DNA of 46,790 nt from Acidobacteriota bacterium (GTDB lineage Bacteria; Acidobacteriota; Terriglobia; Terriglobales; Acidobacteriaceae), in contig JAFDVW010000018.1 of assembly GCA_018268755.1 (NCBI GenBank), positions 1-46,790 of the forward strand. The letters run 5' to 3'. A program made the translations under genes and the position numbers. The notes below the pieces were generated by a model, which did not search any database, was not told where the DNA came from, and worked only from the letters and a program-made list of their open reading frames with translations. Below are positions 17,845-25,344 of the stretch, piece after piece (within the stretch, counting starts at the first letter, position 1; each line of letters opens with the position of its first letter).

Positions 17845-18249
17845 GATTCCTTCTCCGTCACTTCGAGGAAGCAGCGACTAGGCGAGAGCAGGGCGAAGCC
17901 GTGCAACGGCGGTTTCTGCCCCTCACTTTCGGATCAGTGCCGAGCCTAGTACGCATACGCATCGAGGAACACGAAAACCACCACGCCGTCGGGTGATCGA
18001 AACGTAGAGGCAAGTGGGCAACGTCAAGTGTGCCATTCCGCGCTGCATCGCGAACCGGCCCATCAGCGAGAAAAAGAACATCGTCAGCACCATCGGCAGC
18101 GCGACCATGGAAAGGAGTACATGGTTTGCTTGACCAGGCGAAACTCTCCGCAGAAACGTGGGGGAACCTCCAGCGAGATTCTGAGCGTTGACTCGTACGA
18201 TGAATAATAATAATCTGTTGAATAAGTCGCCGGAGGAGGCGCACGGTTT
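17845..18249. other. left interior of the element without a convincing gene
   Basis: About 400 bp between the arm-site pair and the 80-aa gene. On the minus strand a frame from 18327 down to 17923 encodes a stretch rich in hydrophobic residues (HVLLSMVALPMVLTMFFFSLMGRF), which could be the remnant of a membrane protein. It overlaps the start of the plus-strand gene at 18250 and has no clear ribosome binding site. I do not call it a gene. Confidence 0.35.
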
Positions 18250-18492
18250 ATGGCGAGTCCAAAGGTAGCGGCCCTGACCCGGCAGGACATCATCAAGGCA
18301 GCCCGGAACTTTACCTGGAGTCGTCAAATGCCAAAATGGACGGTGATTGTGGAAGGGAGGGAGATTCCTGCCAGACCGCTTGTTCTTGAAGCAGCGGGCG
18401 TCGCTCCAAACGACCGTACGAATTCACACCAGGCGATAGCAATTCTAAAGGATCGTGGATTTGATACTCGCTACGAAGGGAAGTCGGTTTGA
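18250..18492 (+). CDS. 80-residue hypothetical protein, possible nuclease-associated head domain
   Basis: A small protein reading MASPKVAALTRQDIIKAARN, then a compact domain from WTVIVEGREIPARPLVLEAAGV to HQAIAILKDRGFDTRYEG. The order 'aromatic - V-x-G-R-x-x-P-x-R-x-L-V-x-x-A - T-N-x-H-x-A-x-x-x-L-x-x-x-G-F' resembles the small N-terminal domain found in some modification-dependent restriction nucleases (ScoMcrA-like) and small proteins near restriction genes. This is a weak pattern match only. GGAGGAGG lies 12 nt before the ATG. It is the first cargo gene of the element and lies 120 bp before the methyltransferase gene. Confidence 0.6.
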   Translation: MASPKVAALTRQDIIKAARNFTWSRQMPKWTVIVEGREIPARPLVLEAAGVAPNDRTNSHQAIAILKDRGFDTRYEGKSV

Positions 18493-18612
18493 GGTTGCTT
18501 CGTAGGGCACCTTTCGGTAAACTCTACTTGTGGCGAATAAAAGGCGAACATGCAAGCATTGAGGCGACGCTGAGCTGCTGGAAGGTATTGCCCAGAACCG
18601 CGAGAAGAACCT

Positions 18613-20997
18613 ATGGCTGACGTATCACAGTTCAGAGCGGTCGGCGCTTGGCGAACGGCTCTAGGCTTGTTACCGGTCCCCCTCCGGGACACTGCAGAGA
18701 AGCAAGAACGCTATGTTCTTCTGAACGGGACTACTGGAAATTTTTGTCTCGATTTCGTCGGCCAGATTGACCCGAACTCCCAACGGGCTACGGCATGGTC
18801 TTGCGATGTCGGACACTACATCACCTGTAGAGACGAATCGATCATAGTCAACCGATGGGACAGGCAAGGACCAGAAGAGAGTTACTCGTCCCGTAGCGTG
18901 ATCGCCCAATTGCACGAGTTTCACCGTCATCTCGAAAAGACCGCACCGGATCGCTCGCGAAGCATAGTCATCCACATATTGCGAGTTTTTCACCGGATTC
19001 GGGCGGTCGTGGGTGAACAGGATAACGGTCTTCGTTCACTCAGGGTATTGTTACACTTGCTTGCCTCCGCTGCGGCTGGCTATGACCGCCTTCTGGACGC
19101 AGACTTGGGGCTTTGGGGTCTCACGCCGGAGATCGTCGAACCTTCCCAAGCAATTACTGAGGCTACTTGGCGTCCTTTGTACAACGATCTTTTGGGTGTT
19201 GGACGCTACGATGTTTTGCGCCCGGATTTCCAACTTGTCCTCCGCCACGCGTCCGGTGCCGTTTTCCAAGATGCACATCTAGAGGCGAATAACTCTCCAG
19301 CGTTCTGGCTTCCTGGTTTCGAGTTACCAGCAACGGTGAATGCCAAAGCAGTCCCGAGTGAAACGGGAATTTATTTTACTCCGCCTGCACTTGCGCGCAC
19401 GCTCGCGGAAGAGGCCACAACTGACATCCAGAATGCCGCAGGCAGACCGCTTGTGCTCTTCGATCCCGCCTGTGGCTCCGGCGAACTTTTGAAGGAATGC
19501 CTGCGGTTGCTAAAGCTAAGAGGTTATCTGGGGAAGGTGCGAGTTGTAGGGTGGGACAAGTCTCCGGCTGCTGTTGACATGGCGCGATTTGTCTTGGCTT
19601 GGGAAAAGCGCGCTTGGCTATCCGGTCAAGTGGAAATTGACGTGACCCAGCATGATTCAGTAACCGCCGAACAGTGGCCAGGTGCTGTTGACATTCTTGT
19701 TATGAATCCCCCGTTCAGATCGTGGCAACTGATGGAACCCGAGGAACAAGCAGCCGTCACTCACATATTGGGCGCATCTAGCAAACCGAACATGGCGATA
19801 GCTTTCGCTCGGCGTGCACTCGAAGTACTCCGCGAAGGCGGCGTGCTGGCAATGGTCGCTCCTAACTCACTGCTTGAAGGGGCATCGGGAAAAGATACAC
19901 GAGAGGCGATGGCCGAGTCTCTGAATCCGCAATTGGTCGCCAGGCTGGGGGACCAGAGCATTTTCGCCCGCGCTTTGGTAGACGCGGGCCTGTACGTTGG
20001 AAAACGAAAACCCTCTCCGATGCAACCGACGGCCATTCTTTGGGCCGACTCACGCCAAAACTCACTCAATCGCGCTCTACGTGGGTTGCGCCGATGGCGC
20101 GGCGCTGAGGTGGAACCGATAAAGGGTGAAGGGTTCTCCGTATACGTCCGCAGGGACATTGCAACTACAGGCGATCCCTGGATAGCTCGTGGTTATGACG
20201 CGTGGTCTCAGTACCAACGCTTTCAGCACAGCGACAAAACGTTACCTGCAAACAAAGTATTTGATATCCGGCAAGGCGTGAGGCTCGGAAGCGATGTTTT
20301 CATCGTAGCAAAAGAGTACGTTAGAACGTTGGGTAAACATGAACGCCGATTTTTCCGGCCCGCAGTGATGAATCCCTCGATAGTTGATGGCAAGTTAAGT
20401 GATACCTACTATGCGTTCTATCCTTATACTGCTGGGCTTCCACCCATAACCAGTGAAAAGGAATTGGAGGAACATGTTCCGAGATACTTCAAAGATCACC
20501 TTCTAAAGGCGAAGTCCACGCTTAAAGCACGCAAGACTCTAGAAAGACAGACAGAACTAAAGTGGTGGGATTTGCTCTGGCCGCGCGCCTGGCAGATGGA
20601 ACGGAACGCAAAGATCGTGTCGAAGTATTTTGGTGGAAGGCGATCGTTCGCCATTGACAGAACGGGCGATTTTGTTGTGGTCGTTGGGAACGCGTGGCTT
20701 CTCAAGAAAGGTGAAGTCGACCAGGAGATTACTGATGAAGAGTTCTACTCTGCCATCCTGACTTATCTGAACAGCTCCGTTGCGTACGACATGCTTGAAT
20801 ACGTGTCAATTCAGGTAGCGGGCGGGCAACTAGACCTTTCCAATAGATACGTAGGTGACTTGCCTGTACTCAACCTTGCAAGCCTTGAGCTAGTGGACTT
20901 GACTAAGCTAATTGAGATGGGCATCACAATCTCAGAAAGAACAATTGATCGTTGGGCTGAAGTCGATGAGCTAGTTACTTCCATCATGAATAGGTGA
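18613..20997 (+). CDS. N6-adenine DNA methyltransferase (Eco57I/TaqI-type, with specificity region)
   Basis: A 794-residue class-I methyltransferase, predicted to methylate adenine in DNA using S-adenosylmethionine. Visible parts: GIYFTPPALARTLAEEA at about residue 250; motif I FDPACGSGELL at 283-293; motif IV NPPF at 365-368; and a long C-terminal region with DIRQGVRLGSDVFIV and ends such as VGDLPVLNLASLE. That region resembles the target-recognition domain of Eco57I, TaqI and PglX-like enzymes. The first 240 residues are unassigned; no PD-(D/E)xK nuclease motif is obvious. The start ATG at 18613 has GAGAAG upstream. A 247-aa gene follows 4 bp later. It is probably the modification half of a restriction or BREX-like phage defence unit, or an orphan regulatory methylase. 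Confidence 0.85.
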   Translation: MADVSQFRAVGAWRTALGLLPVPLRDTAEKQERYVLLNGTTGNFCLDFVGQIDPNSQRATAWSCDVGHYITCRDESIIVNRWDRQGPEESYSSRSVIAQLHEFHRHLEKTAPDRSRSIVIHILRVFHRIRAVVGEQDNGLRSLRVLLHLLASAAAGYDRLLDADLGLWGLTPEIVEPSQAITEATWRPLYNDLLGVGRYDVLRPDFQLVLRHASGAVFQDAHLEANNSPAFWLPGFELPATVNAKAVPSETGIYFTPPALARTLAEEATTDIQNAAGRPLVLFDPACGSGELLKECLRLLKLRGYLGKVRVVGWDKSPAAVDMARFVLAWEKRAWLSGQVEIDVTQHDSVTAEQWPGAVDILVMNPPFRSWQLMEPEEQAAVTHILGASSKPNMAIAFARRALEVLREGGVLAMVAPNSLLEGASGKDTREAMAESLNPQLVARLGDQSIFARALVDAGLYVGKRKPSPMQPTAILWADSRQNSLNRALRGLRRWRGAEVEPIKGEGFSVYVRRDIATTGDPWIARGYDAWSQYQRFQHSDKTLPANKVFDIRQGVRLGSDVFIVAKEYVRTLGKHERRFFRPAVMNPSIVDGKLSDTYYAFYPYTAGLPPITSEKELEEHVPRYFKDHLLKAKSTLKARKTLERQTELKWWDLLWPRAWQMERNAKIVSKYFGGRRSFAIDRTGDFVVVVGNAWLLKKGEVDQEITDEEFYSAILTYLNSSVAYDMLEYVSIQVAGGQLDLSNRYVGDLPVLNLASLELVDLTKLIEMGITISERTIDRWAEVDELVTSIMNR

Positions 20998-21001
20998 ACT
21001 T

Positions 21002-21745
21002 GTGGGAGGAGAAGTTGAGTACAGTGCACCATTGATCCGCTCCTTAGAGGACAGCTTGACGTCTGCATTCAATCAGCCATATTTGAAACTGACCACAAAG
21101 CCCAAGAATCCTGGCGCAGGGTTCCATGTACGACTGGAGAATGCTCCAAGGATCGCTCAAGCGGACGACGGTTCGGAACAAAAGGTTGCGGACATCTTGA
21201 CCACCGACCGACGCACCAGCCCCTTTTCATTCGGGTTCGTAGCCGCATTCGTCATCGCACCGACGCACAAGTACGCTCTGCAACATGCAAGCCTCGCGGT
21301 ATTTCACGAAATTGCGGGAGAGCCTGTACCTCTATTCCGGGCAGAATGGGACAAATTAGCGGCGTCGGATGAGATATCAAAACACGCACAACCTCACTGG
21401 CACTTTGTCCAAAGTCCCGAACGGATCGGAGGTATAGTGCGGACGCTCATGACGCCATCGGGTGGCACGACAAACGAGTTTACCCCTGAATCGCCTATGG
21501 AGTTGCTATTCCCCGGACTCGTTGATTGTGGCAAGTTTCATTTTGCAATGACGTCGCTGTGGGAGAAGAGCGAAACGCCACCGTACAAAAAGCGAACCTT
21601 CGACTCAAGTGATTTTCCAAAGTGGTTCAAGAGCTTGACGGGCTACGTCGCAGCCCAAATCGCTTATCTCGTCTCACATATCCCGCCAGAGGCAACACCG
21701 GTAGCGAGAGCATTTGTGCCAGCCGAAGCCGAACTGCAGGACTGA
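21002..21745 (+). CDS. unknown protein partner of the methyltransferase
   Basis: A 247-residue cytoplasmic protein that I cannot place. It starts at GTG 21002, only 4 bp after the methyltransferase stop, so the two genes are co-transcribed and probably work together. Visible features: a soluble alpha/beta composition; HAQPHWHFVQSPERIGG (about residues 125-141), a histidine-rich block; KFHFAMTSLWEKSE further on; and a final helical region. The pairing of a QPHWHF block with a later F-H-F-A-M-x-x-x-W reminds me of hypothetical proteins in defence islands, but this is only an impression. A restriction endonuclease, a regulator or a toxin partner are all possible. Codon use matches the methyltransferase gene. 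Confidence 0.7.
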   Translation: MGGEVEYSAPLIRSLEDSLTSAFNQPYLKLTTKPKNPGAGFHVRLENAPRIAQADDGSEQKVADILTTDRRTSPFSFGFVAAFVIAPTHKYALQHASLAVFHEIAGEPVPLFRAEWDKLAASDEISKHAQPHWHFVQSPERIGGIVRTLMTPSGGTTNEFTPESPMELLFPGLVDCGKFHFAMTSLWEKSETPPYKKRTFDSSDFPKWFKSLTGYVAAQIAYLVSHIPPEATPVARAFVPAEAELQD

Positions 21746-21788
21746 ACCAGTGCGGTTTATATGTTAGAGAGGAACCTGGGGCGAGTAC

Positions 21789-22607
21789 ATGCTGGCGAGG
21801 ATGGGAAACGGCATAGCGGTTCACGTCGAGGAATGGCTGAGTACGATCACCCGCAGCCGAGGAACCAAGGCGAAAATCCGCAATATCATGAGCGCCGTTT
21901 GCAGCCACGCCATCCGTTATGGCTGGATGACGACCAATCCGATTCGAGCCGTCCGACAGAGCGCAAAACGAGAACGCACGATCGTTCCCCTAACGGCGGA
22001 AGAACTTCAACGACTTTTTGCCGAATTGGGGCCGCGAGAGCGGACTCTTGTTCTTCTCGATGTTCCCACGGGAATGAGAAGGGGCGAAGTGCTGGCGACA
22101 AAGTGGTGCGACATCGACTTCGAGAAAAAGACGCTGAATATTCGAACGTCGATTTGGCAGCAACACGTGGGGCCAGTGAAAACGGACGAGAGCGAAAAGG
22201 TTATGCCGCTTGACGACGAGATGATCGCTGATCTGTTGCGTTGGCGTTCCGAAACGCCCTACGCCGGGGATCAAGACTGGATTTTCGCCAGCGAGCGCAT
22301 GAAGGGTCGGCAACCACTTTGGCCGGAGGCCATCGAGCGGAACTACATCCGACCGGCGGCTGAGCGGGCCAAAATTACGAAGCACATCAGCTGGCACGTG
22401 TTCCGACATACGTTCTCGACACTCCTCGCGGAGAACGACGAGGATGTGAAAACTGTGCAATCGCTGATGCGCCACGCCAACAGCAACATCACCATGAACA
22501 TCTACACCCACGCCGTAAGCAGCAAAAAGCGTCGGGCGCAGAGCAAAGTGGTGGAAATGATTCTGCCGGAGCAACAGCAAGCGGCAGCGTCGGCGGGTGT
22601 CGCTTAA
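21789..22607 (+). CDS. tyrosine recombinase (integrase), N-terminally truncated
   Basis: A 272-residue integrase fragment. The catalytic domain is complete: Arg97 in TGMRRGEVLATKW, Lys131 in VKTDESEKVMPL, His203-x-x-Arg206 in HVFRHTF, His229 in LMRHANSN and the nucleophile Tyr239 in MNIYTHA. The N-terminal arm-binding domain and the first part of the core-binding domain are missing; the frame opens only after a TAG at 21765. Typical tRNA-targeting integrases are about 370-400 residues. Its stop is 62 bp from the tRNA-Asp gene, the standard place for such an integrase. It may be inactive or need another integrase to act in trans. Confidence 0.82.
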   Translation: MLARMGNGIAVHVEEWLSTITRSRGTKAKIRNIMSAVCSHAIRYGWMTTNPIRAVRQSAKRERTIVPLTAEELQRLFAELGPRERTLVLLDVPTGMRRGEVLATKWCDIDFEKKTLNIRTSIWQQHVGPVKTDESEKVMPLDDEMIADLLRWRSETPYAGDQDWIFASERMKGRQPLWPEAIERNYIRPAAERAKITKHISWHVFRHTFSTLLAENDEDVKTVQSLMRHANSNITMNIYTHAVSSKKRRAQSKVVEMILPEQQQAAASAGVA

Positions 22608-22608
22608 T

Positions 22609-22629
22609 GTGTATTTTCTTGTGTATCGC
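22609..22629. repeat. right pair of GTGTAT boxes, putative integrase arm sites
   Basis: GTGTATTTT at 22609-22617 and GTGTATCGC at 22621-22629 repeat with a 12-bp period, each preceded by T, in the same orientation as the pair at 17824-17844. They start 2 bp after the integrase stop codon. Confidence 0.55.
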
Positions 22630-22665
22630 GCCGATTTTCCAAAAGTGGTGTAAGCCTTTTGGAAT

Positions 22666-22713
22666 GAATGGCGGGGACGACGGGACTCGAACCCGCGGCC
22701 TCTGCCGTGACAG
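22666..22713. repeat. right attachment site, 48-bp direct repeat within tRNA-Asp
   Basis: Identical to 17690-17737. It is the 3' half of the intact tRNA-Asp gene plus three bases beyond its CCA end. The repeat stops at the anticodon loop, the usual crossover region for integrases that use tRNA anticodon loops. Confidence 0.88.
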
Positions 22714-22745
22714 GGCAGCGTTCTAACCAACTGAACTACGTCCCC
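22669..22745 (-). tRNA. tRNA-Asp (anticodon GTC)
   Basis: A complete cloverleaf on the minus strand, 77 nt including an encoded CCA. The acceptor stem GGGGACG pairs with CGTCCCC, the discriminator base is G, the anticodon loop CTGTCAC contains GTC, and the T-arm carries GGGTTCGAGTCCC. The 3' half is duplicated at the left end of the adjacent element, and integration has restored a functional gene. Confidence 0.95.
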
Positions 22746-22827
22746 AACTGATTTCGACGAGATCGTGAAACCGGTATGGTGCCGCAGCCGGACAATAAGG
22801 CGGGTGTCACTCCGGCTGACGGAATTT

Positions 22828-22856
22828 ATTGTAACAGAGGTTGCGCGCGGCGTCAG
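22828..22856 (-). promoter_or_regulatory. putative promoter of tRNA-Asp
   Basis: On the minus strand CTGACG (22851-22856) and TACAAT (22828-22833) are spaced by 17 bp, about 75 nt upstream of the tRNA 5' end. The -35 box matches TTGACA at four positions. No better candidate is visible nearer the tRNA. Confidence 0.4.
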
Positions 22857-22921
22857 CTTCGGGACAAGAGAAATCCACAGACCGCTTCCCTATTTTGCCG
22901 GGTGTCTCTGGAAAAATCCTA

Positions 22922-22953
22922 ACCACAGAGGGCACGGAGTTCCACAGAGAGGT
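22922..22953. repeat. copy of the 'ACCACAGAGG' intergenic repeat
   Basis: CCACAGAGGGCACGGAGTTC followed by CACAGAGAGG resembles the short repeats at 30138-30204 and around 29340-29400. These AG-rich short palindromic or tandem sequences recur in intergenic regions here. The rest of the 22746-23109 gap holds the tRNA promoter and no gene that I can see. Confidence 0.5.
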
Positions 22954-23109
22954 AGCGGCATTGCGTCCTGCTCCCCGCCAGATCCATTTCCAGGGACAAA
23001 TGCGCTGTGGAGAGTTTGAACCTCTACAGGCACTGGCCATCCAGGACCGTGACTTAAGCAAGCGATGTAGAGACGCGGCAGAACGGTGTCTCCACATCAG
23101 CCATACCAC

Positions 23110-24342
23110 TTAGAACAGCACGGGCAGCGTCTTCAGCATGCGGGAGTTGGGTTTGTGCAGGTCCCAATCGGGCCGCTCGTCGACCAGACGCAGGCCGGGC
23201 AAGCGATTCAGCATGGTCTGAAACACGATGGTGCCTTCCACGCGCGAGAGCACGGCGCCCACGCAGAAGTGAATGCCCACGCCGAACGCGATGTGCTTGT
23301 TCTTCTCGCGGCGGACATCGAATTTGTCGGGCCCATCAAAATAGGCAGGGTCGCGGTTGGCGGCATTAAGCATCTGGAAAACCATCTGGCCTTTGCGGAT
23401 GGCCTTGCCTCCCAGCTCGGTGTCTTCCTTCATCAGGCGGGGCTGGCGCGCCACCGGGCTTTCGAAGCGCAGGATTTCTTCGATGGCCGGGGCCAAGAGC
23501 GCCGGGTCCCGGCGCAGTGTGTCCCACTGCTGGTGGCGCAGGAGCAGATAGATCCCGTTGCCGATCAGCGAAGTCGTGGTCTCATGGCCCGCCACCAGCA
23601 AAGTGATGCAGGTATTGATCAACTCGGCCTCGGAAAGCTTGTCGCCTTCTGATTCCGCCGCCACCAGCTGGCTGAGCAGGTCCTCGCGTGGTTCGCGCTT
23701 GCGCTCTTTCACCAAGGCGGCCAGATAGGCACGGATTTCGAGCAAAGCCTCCTGCGCATGCAGCAGAATGGCCTCACTCGGCTTATTGACGCCCTGGAAG
23801 CTGAGCAAAGAATCGGCCCAGCCCTTGAACAGCAGATGGTCAGAAGCCGGCGCGCCTAAAATCTGCGCCACCACGGTTATGGGCAACGAGATGGCCAGGT
23901 CGCGGATCACGTCCATGCCGCCCACCGGCTGGTAGGCATCGAGCACGGTGTCGACCATGGCCTGAATGCGCGGCCGCATGGCCTCCACCATGCGCGGGGT
24001 AAAAGCCTTGGTCACCAGGGCGCGAATCCGAGTGTGGTCGGGCGGGTCAGAGTGCAGCAAGCCCTTGGTGTGGTAGTGGTCCTCGAAGGCCTTCAGCTTG
24101 GCGCGCGATGGGGCCGGCAGATACTCGACCGCCCGCGCCAGACGCCCTTCGTTGGAGTACTGATTGGGCGCGCGGAAGGTGGTCACCATGTCGTCATAGC
24201 GGGTGAGGATCCAGCCGCCGATGGAGTCGCTCCAGTGCACGGGGTCCTGTTCGCGCAGCTGGCGCAACACGGGGTAAGGATCATACAAAAACTGCGGGGA
24301 AACCAGCAGTTCATCGAGGGACAAGTCGGTCACGTCAGACAT
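23110..24342 (-). CDS. cytochrome P450
   Basis: A 410-residue soluble haem monooxygenase. The haem-binding signature FGVGIHFCVGAVLSR is at residues 353-367 with proximal Cys360. The I-helix oxygen-activation motif AGHETT is at 251-256, and the K-helix ExxR at Glu289-Arg292 (EEILR). These are the three diagnostic P450 motifs, and the lack of a membrane anchor is typical of bacterial class I enzymes. Substrate and electron donors are unknown: no ferredoxin or reductase gene is adjacent. It is monocistronic and lies between the tRNA-Asp and tRNA-Val genes. Confidence 0.93.
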   Translation of the reverse strand: MSDVTDLSLDELLVSPQFLYDPYPVLRQLREQDPVHWSDSIGGWILTRYDDMVTTFRAPNQYSNEGRLARAVEYLPAPSRAKLKAFEDHYHTKGLLHSDPPDHTRIRALVTKAFTPRMVEAMRPRIQAMVDTVLDAYQPVGGMDVIRDLAISLPITVVAQILGAPASDHLLFKGWADSLLSFQGVNKPSEAILLHAQEALLEIRAYLAALVKERKREPREDLLSQLVAAESEGDKLSEAELINTCITLLVAGHETTTSLIGNGIYLLLRHQQWDTLRRDPALLAPAIEEILRFESPVARQPRLMKEDTELGGKAIRKGQMVFQMLNAANRDPAYFDGPDKFDVRREKNKHIAFGVGIHFCVGAVLSRVEGTIVFQTMLNRLPGLRLVDERPDWDLHKPNSRMLKTLPVLF

Positions 24343-24409
24343 GGTCTACCAGCTTGGAAGCCGGGGACGGGAGTGTCAATGCCGGTTTCAGGGTATTGAA
24401 CTCAAAGAT

Positions 24410-24486
24410 TGGTGGGCACTGCAGGACTCGAACCTGCGACCTTCTGCTTGTAAGGCAGACGCTCTAACCAGCTGAGCTAAGCGCCC
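24410..24486 (-). tRNA. tRNA-Val (anticodon TAC)
   Basis: A complete cloverleaf on the minus strand, 77 nt with encoded CCA. The acceptor stem GGGCGCT pairs with AGTGCCC (one G-U), the discriminator base is A, the anticodon loop CTTACAA gives TAC, and the T-arm reads GGTTCGAACC. No duplicated 3' end is visible nearby. Confidence 0.94.
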
Positions 24487-24528
24487 GGTGGCGGGAAAAT
24501 CCGTGTTGCAGGGGAAAGCAACCTCTTG

Positions 24529-24557
24529 AGTATAGGGGAGCGGGAATAGAGGGTCAA
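24529..24557 (-). promoter_or_regulatory. promoter of tRNA-Val
   Basis: On the minus strand TTGACC (24552-24557) and TATACT (24529-24534) are spaced by exactly 17 bp, a near-consensus sigma70 promoter. It ends about 43 bp upstream of the tRNA, with transcription expected to begin near 24522. Confidence 0.75.
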
Positions 24558-24585
24558 ACAGGGATGATCATTTCTCGCAGAGGGC

Positions 24586-24725
24586 GTATCCGGATATGGC
24601 TTCAGCCATATTGCAAATGGCGGGCGCTTTGGTCTACGCGGCGACAGCCGCCATGGGTTGCGCCGTCCCGGCGCGGAACTTCCTTCCACGCTCTGTTCGG
24701 CATCGCTGAAGCGATGCCCTGATAC
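24586..24725. repeat. multi-hairpin repeat, cluster A copy 1
   Basis: A 140-bp unit that starts GTATC and ends GATAC, so its ends can pair. Inside are four hairpins in order: ATATGGCTTCAGCCATAT; GCGGC-GACA-GCCGC; GCGCCG-TCC-CGGCGC; and GGCATCGCT-GA-AGCGATGCC. The copy lies just downstream of the tRNA-Val promoter region and is followed by an AG-rich spacer of about 105 bp before copy 2. Confidence 0.8.
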
Positions 24726-24831
24726 GAAGCTCGAGAAATGAATTTTTTTGCACCGTCCGCGATGCAAAGTTCTGATTTTCGAGATCTAAATCGCGGAGAA
24801 TTCGTAGAGAGACGCGGAGCCGCAGAGAACC

Positions 24832-24972
24832 GTATCCGGATATGGCTCCAGCCATATTCGCAAATGGCGGGCGTTTTGGTCTACGCGGCGACAGCCGCCA
24901 TGGGTTGCGCCGTCCCGGCGCGGAATTTCCTTCCGCGCTCTGTTCGGCATCGCTGAAGCGATGCCCTGATAC
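24832..24972. repeat. multi-hairpin repeat, cluster A copy 2
   Basis: Nearly identical to copy 1, with 246 bp between their starts. The first hairpin loop reads CC instead of TC (ATATGGCTCCAGCCATAT), so a change falls in the loop and leaves the stem intact. Spacer differences are larger than differences inside the hairpins. Confidence 0.8.
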
Positions 24973-25080
24973 GAAGCTCGAGAAATGAATTTTTCTGCAC
25001 CGTCTGCGATGCAAGGTTTTAATTTTCGAAGATTTCAAATCGCGGAGAATTCCTAGAGGGACGCGGATCCGCAGAGAACC

Positions 25081-25220
25081 GTATCCGGATATGGCTTCAG
25101 CCATATTGCAAATGGCGGGCGTTTTGGTCTACGCGGCGACAGCCGCCATGGGTTGCGCCGTCCCGGCGCGGACTTTCCTTCCGCGCTCTGTTCGGCATCG
25201 CTGAAGCGATGCCCTGATAC
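25081..25220. repeat. multi-hairpin repeat, cluster A copy 3
   Basis: The third copy, 249 bp after copy 2, ends about 125 bp before the pnp stop codon (minus strand). It may therefore sit at the 3' end of the rpsO-pnp transcript. Another short palindrome, GGGCCGCAGC with GCTGCGGCCC, follows at about 25267-25290 and could act as the pnp terminator. Confidence 0.8.
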
Positions 25221-25344
25221 GAAACAGAGGCATCCCCGCTGGGCATGGCTATACGCAAAAAGCTCAGGGCCGCAGCTGGCTGCGGCCCTGAGTCTAGCTG
25301 TGATCGCATCCGCACGAATCGGTGAAGATTCGTGGCGGATGGTT

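Larger units (their letters stand above)
17690..22713. mobile_element. integrated genetic element at tRNA-Asp, about 5 kb
   Basis: The segment is bounded by a perfect 48-bp direct repeat (17690-17737 and 22666-22713) that corresponds to the 3' half of tRNA-Asp, from the anticodon loop to the CCA end. The intact tRNA is at the right end next to the integrase gene, the usual arrangement after site-specific integration by a tyrosine recombinase. The interior has visibly lower GC than the flanks and carries an 80-aa gene, an N6-adenine methyltransferase, a 247-aa unknown and the integrase. Arm-type GTGTAT box pairs lie inside both ends. The integrase is truncated, so the element may now be immobile by itself. 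Confidence 0.85.

Noticed and set aside
17923..18327. 134-codon minus-strand frame with a hydrophobic stretch in the element
   Set aside because: Overlaps the better-supported gene at 18250, lacks a ribosome binding site; kept only as a possible gene remnant in the region note.
24586..25220. CRISPR array
   Set aside because: Units are 117-141 bp with long related spacers, only three per cluster, and no cas genes are present; they are hairpin repeats, not CRISPR.
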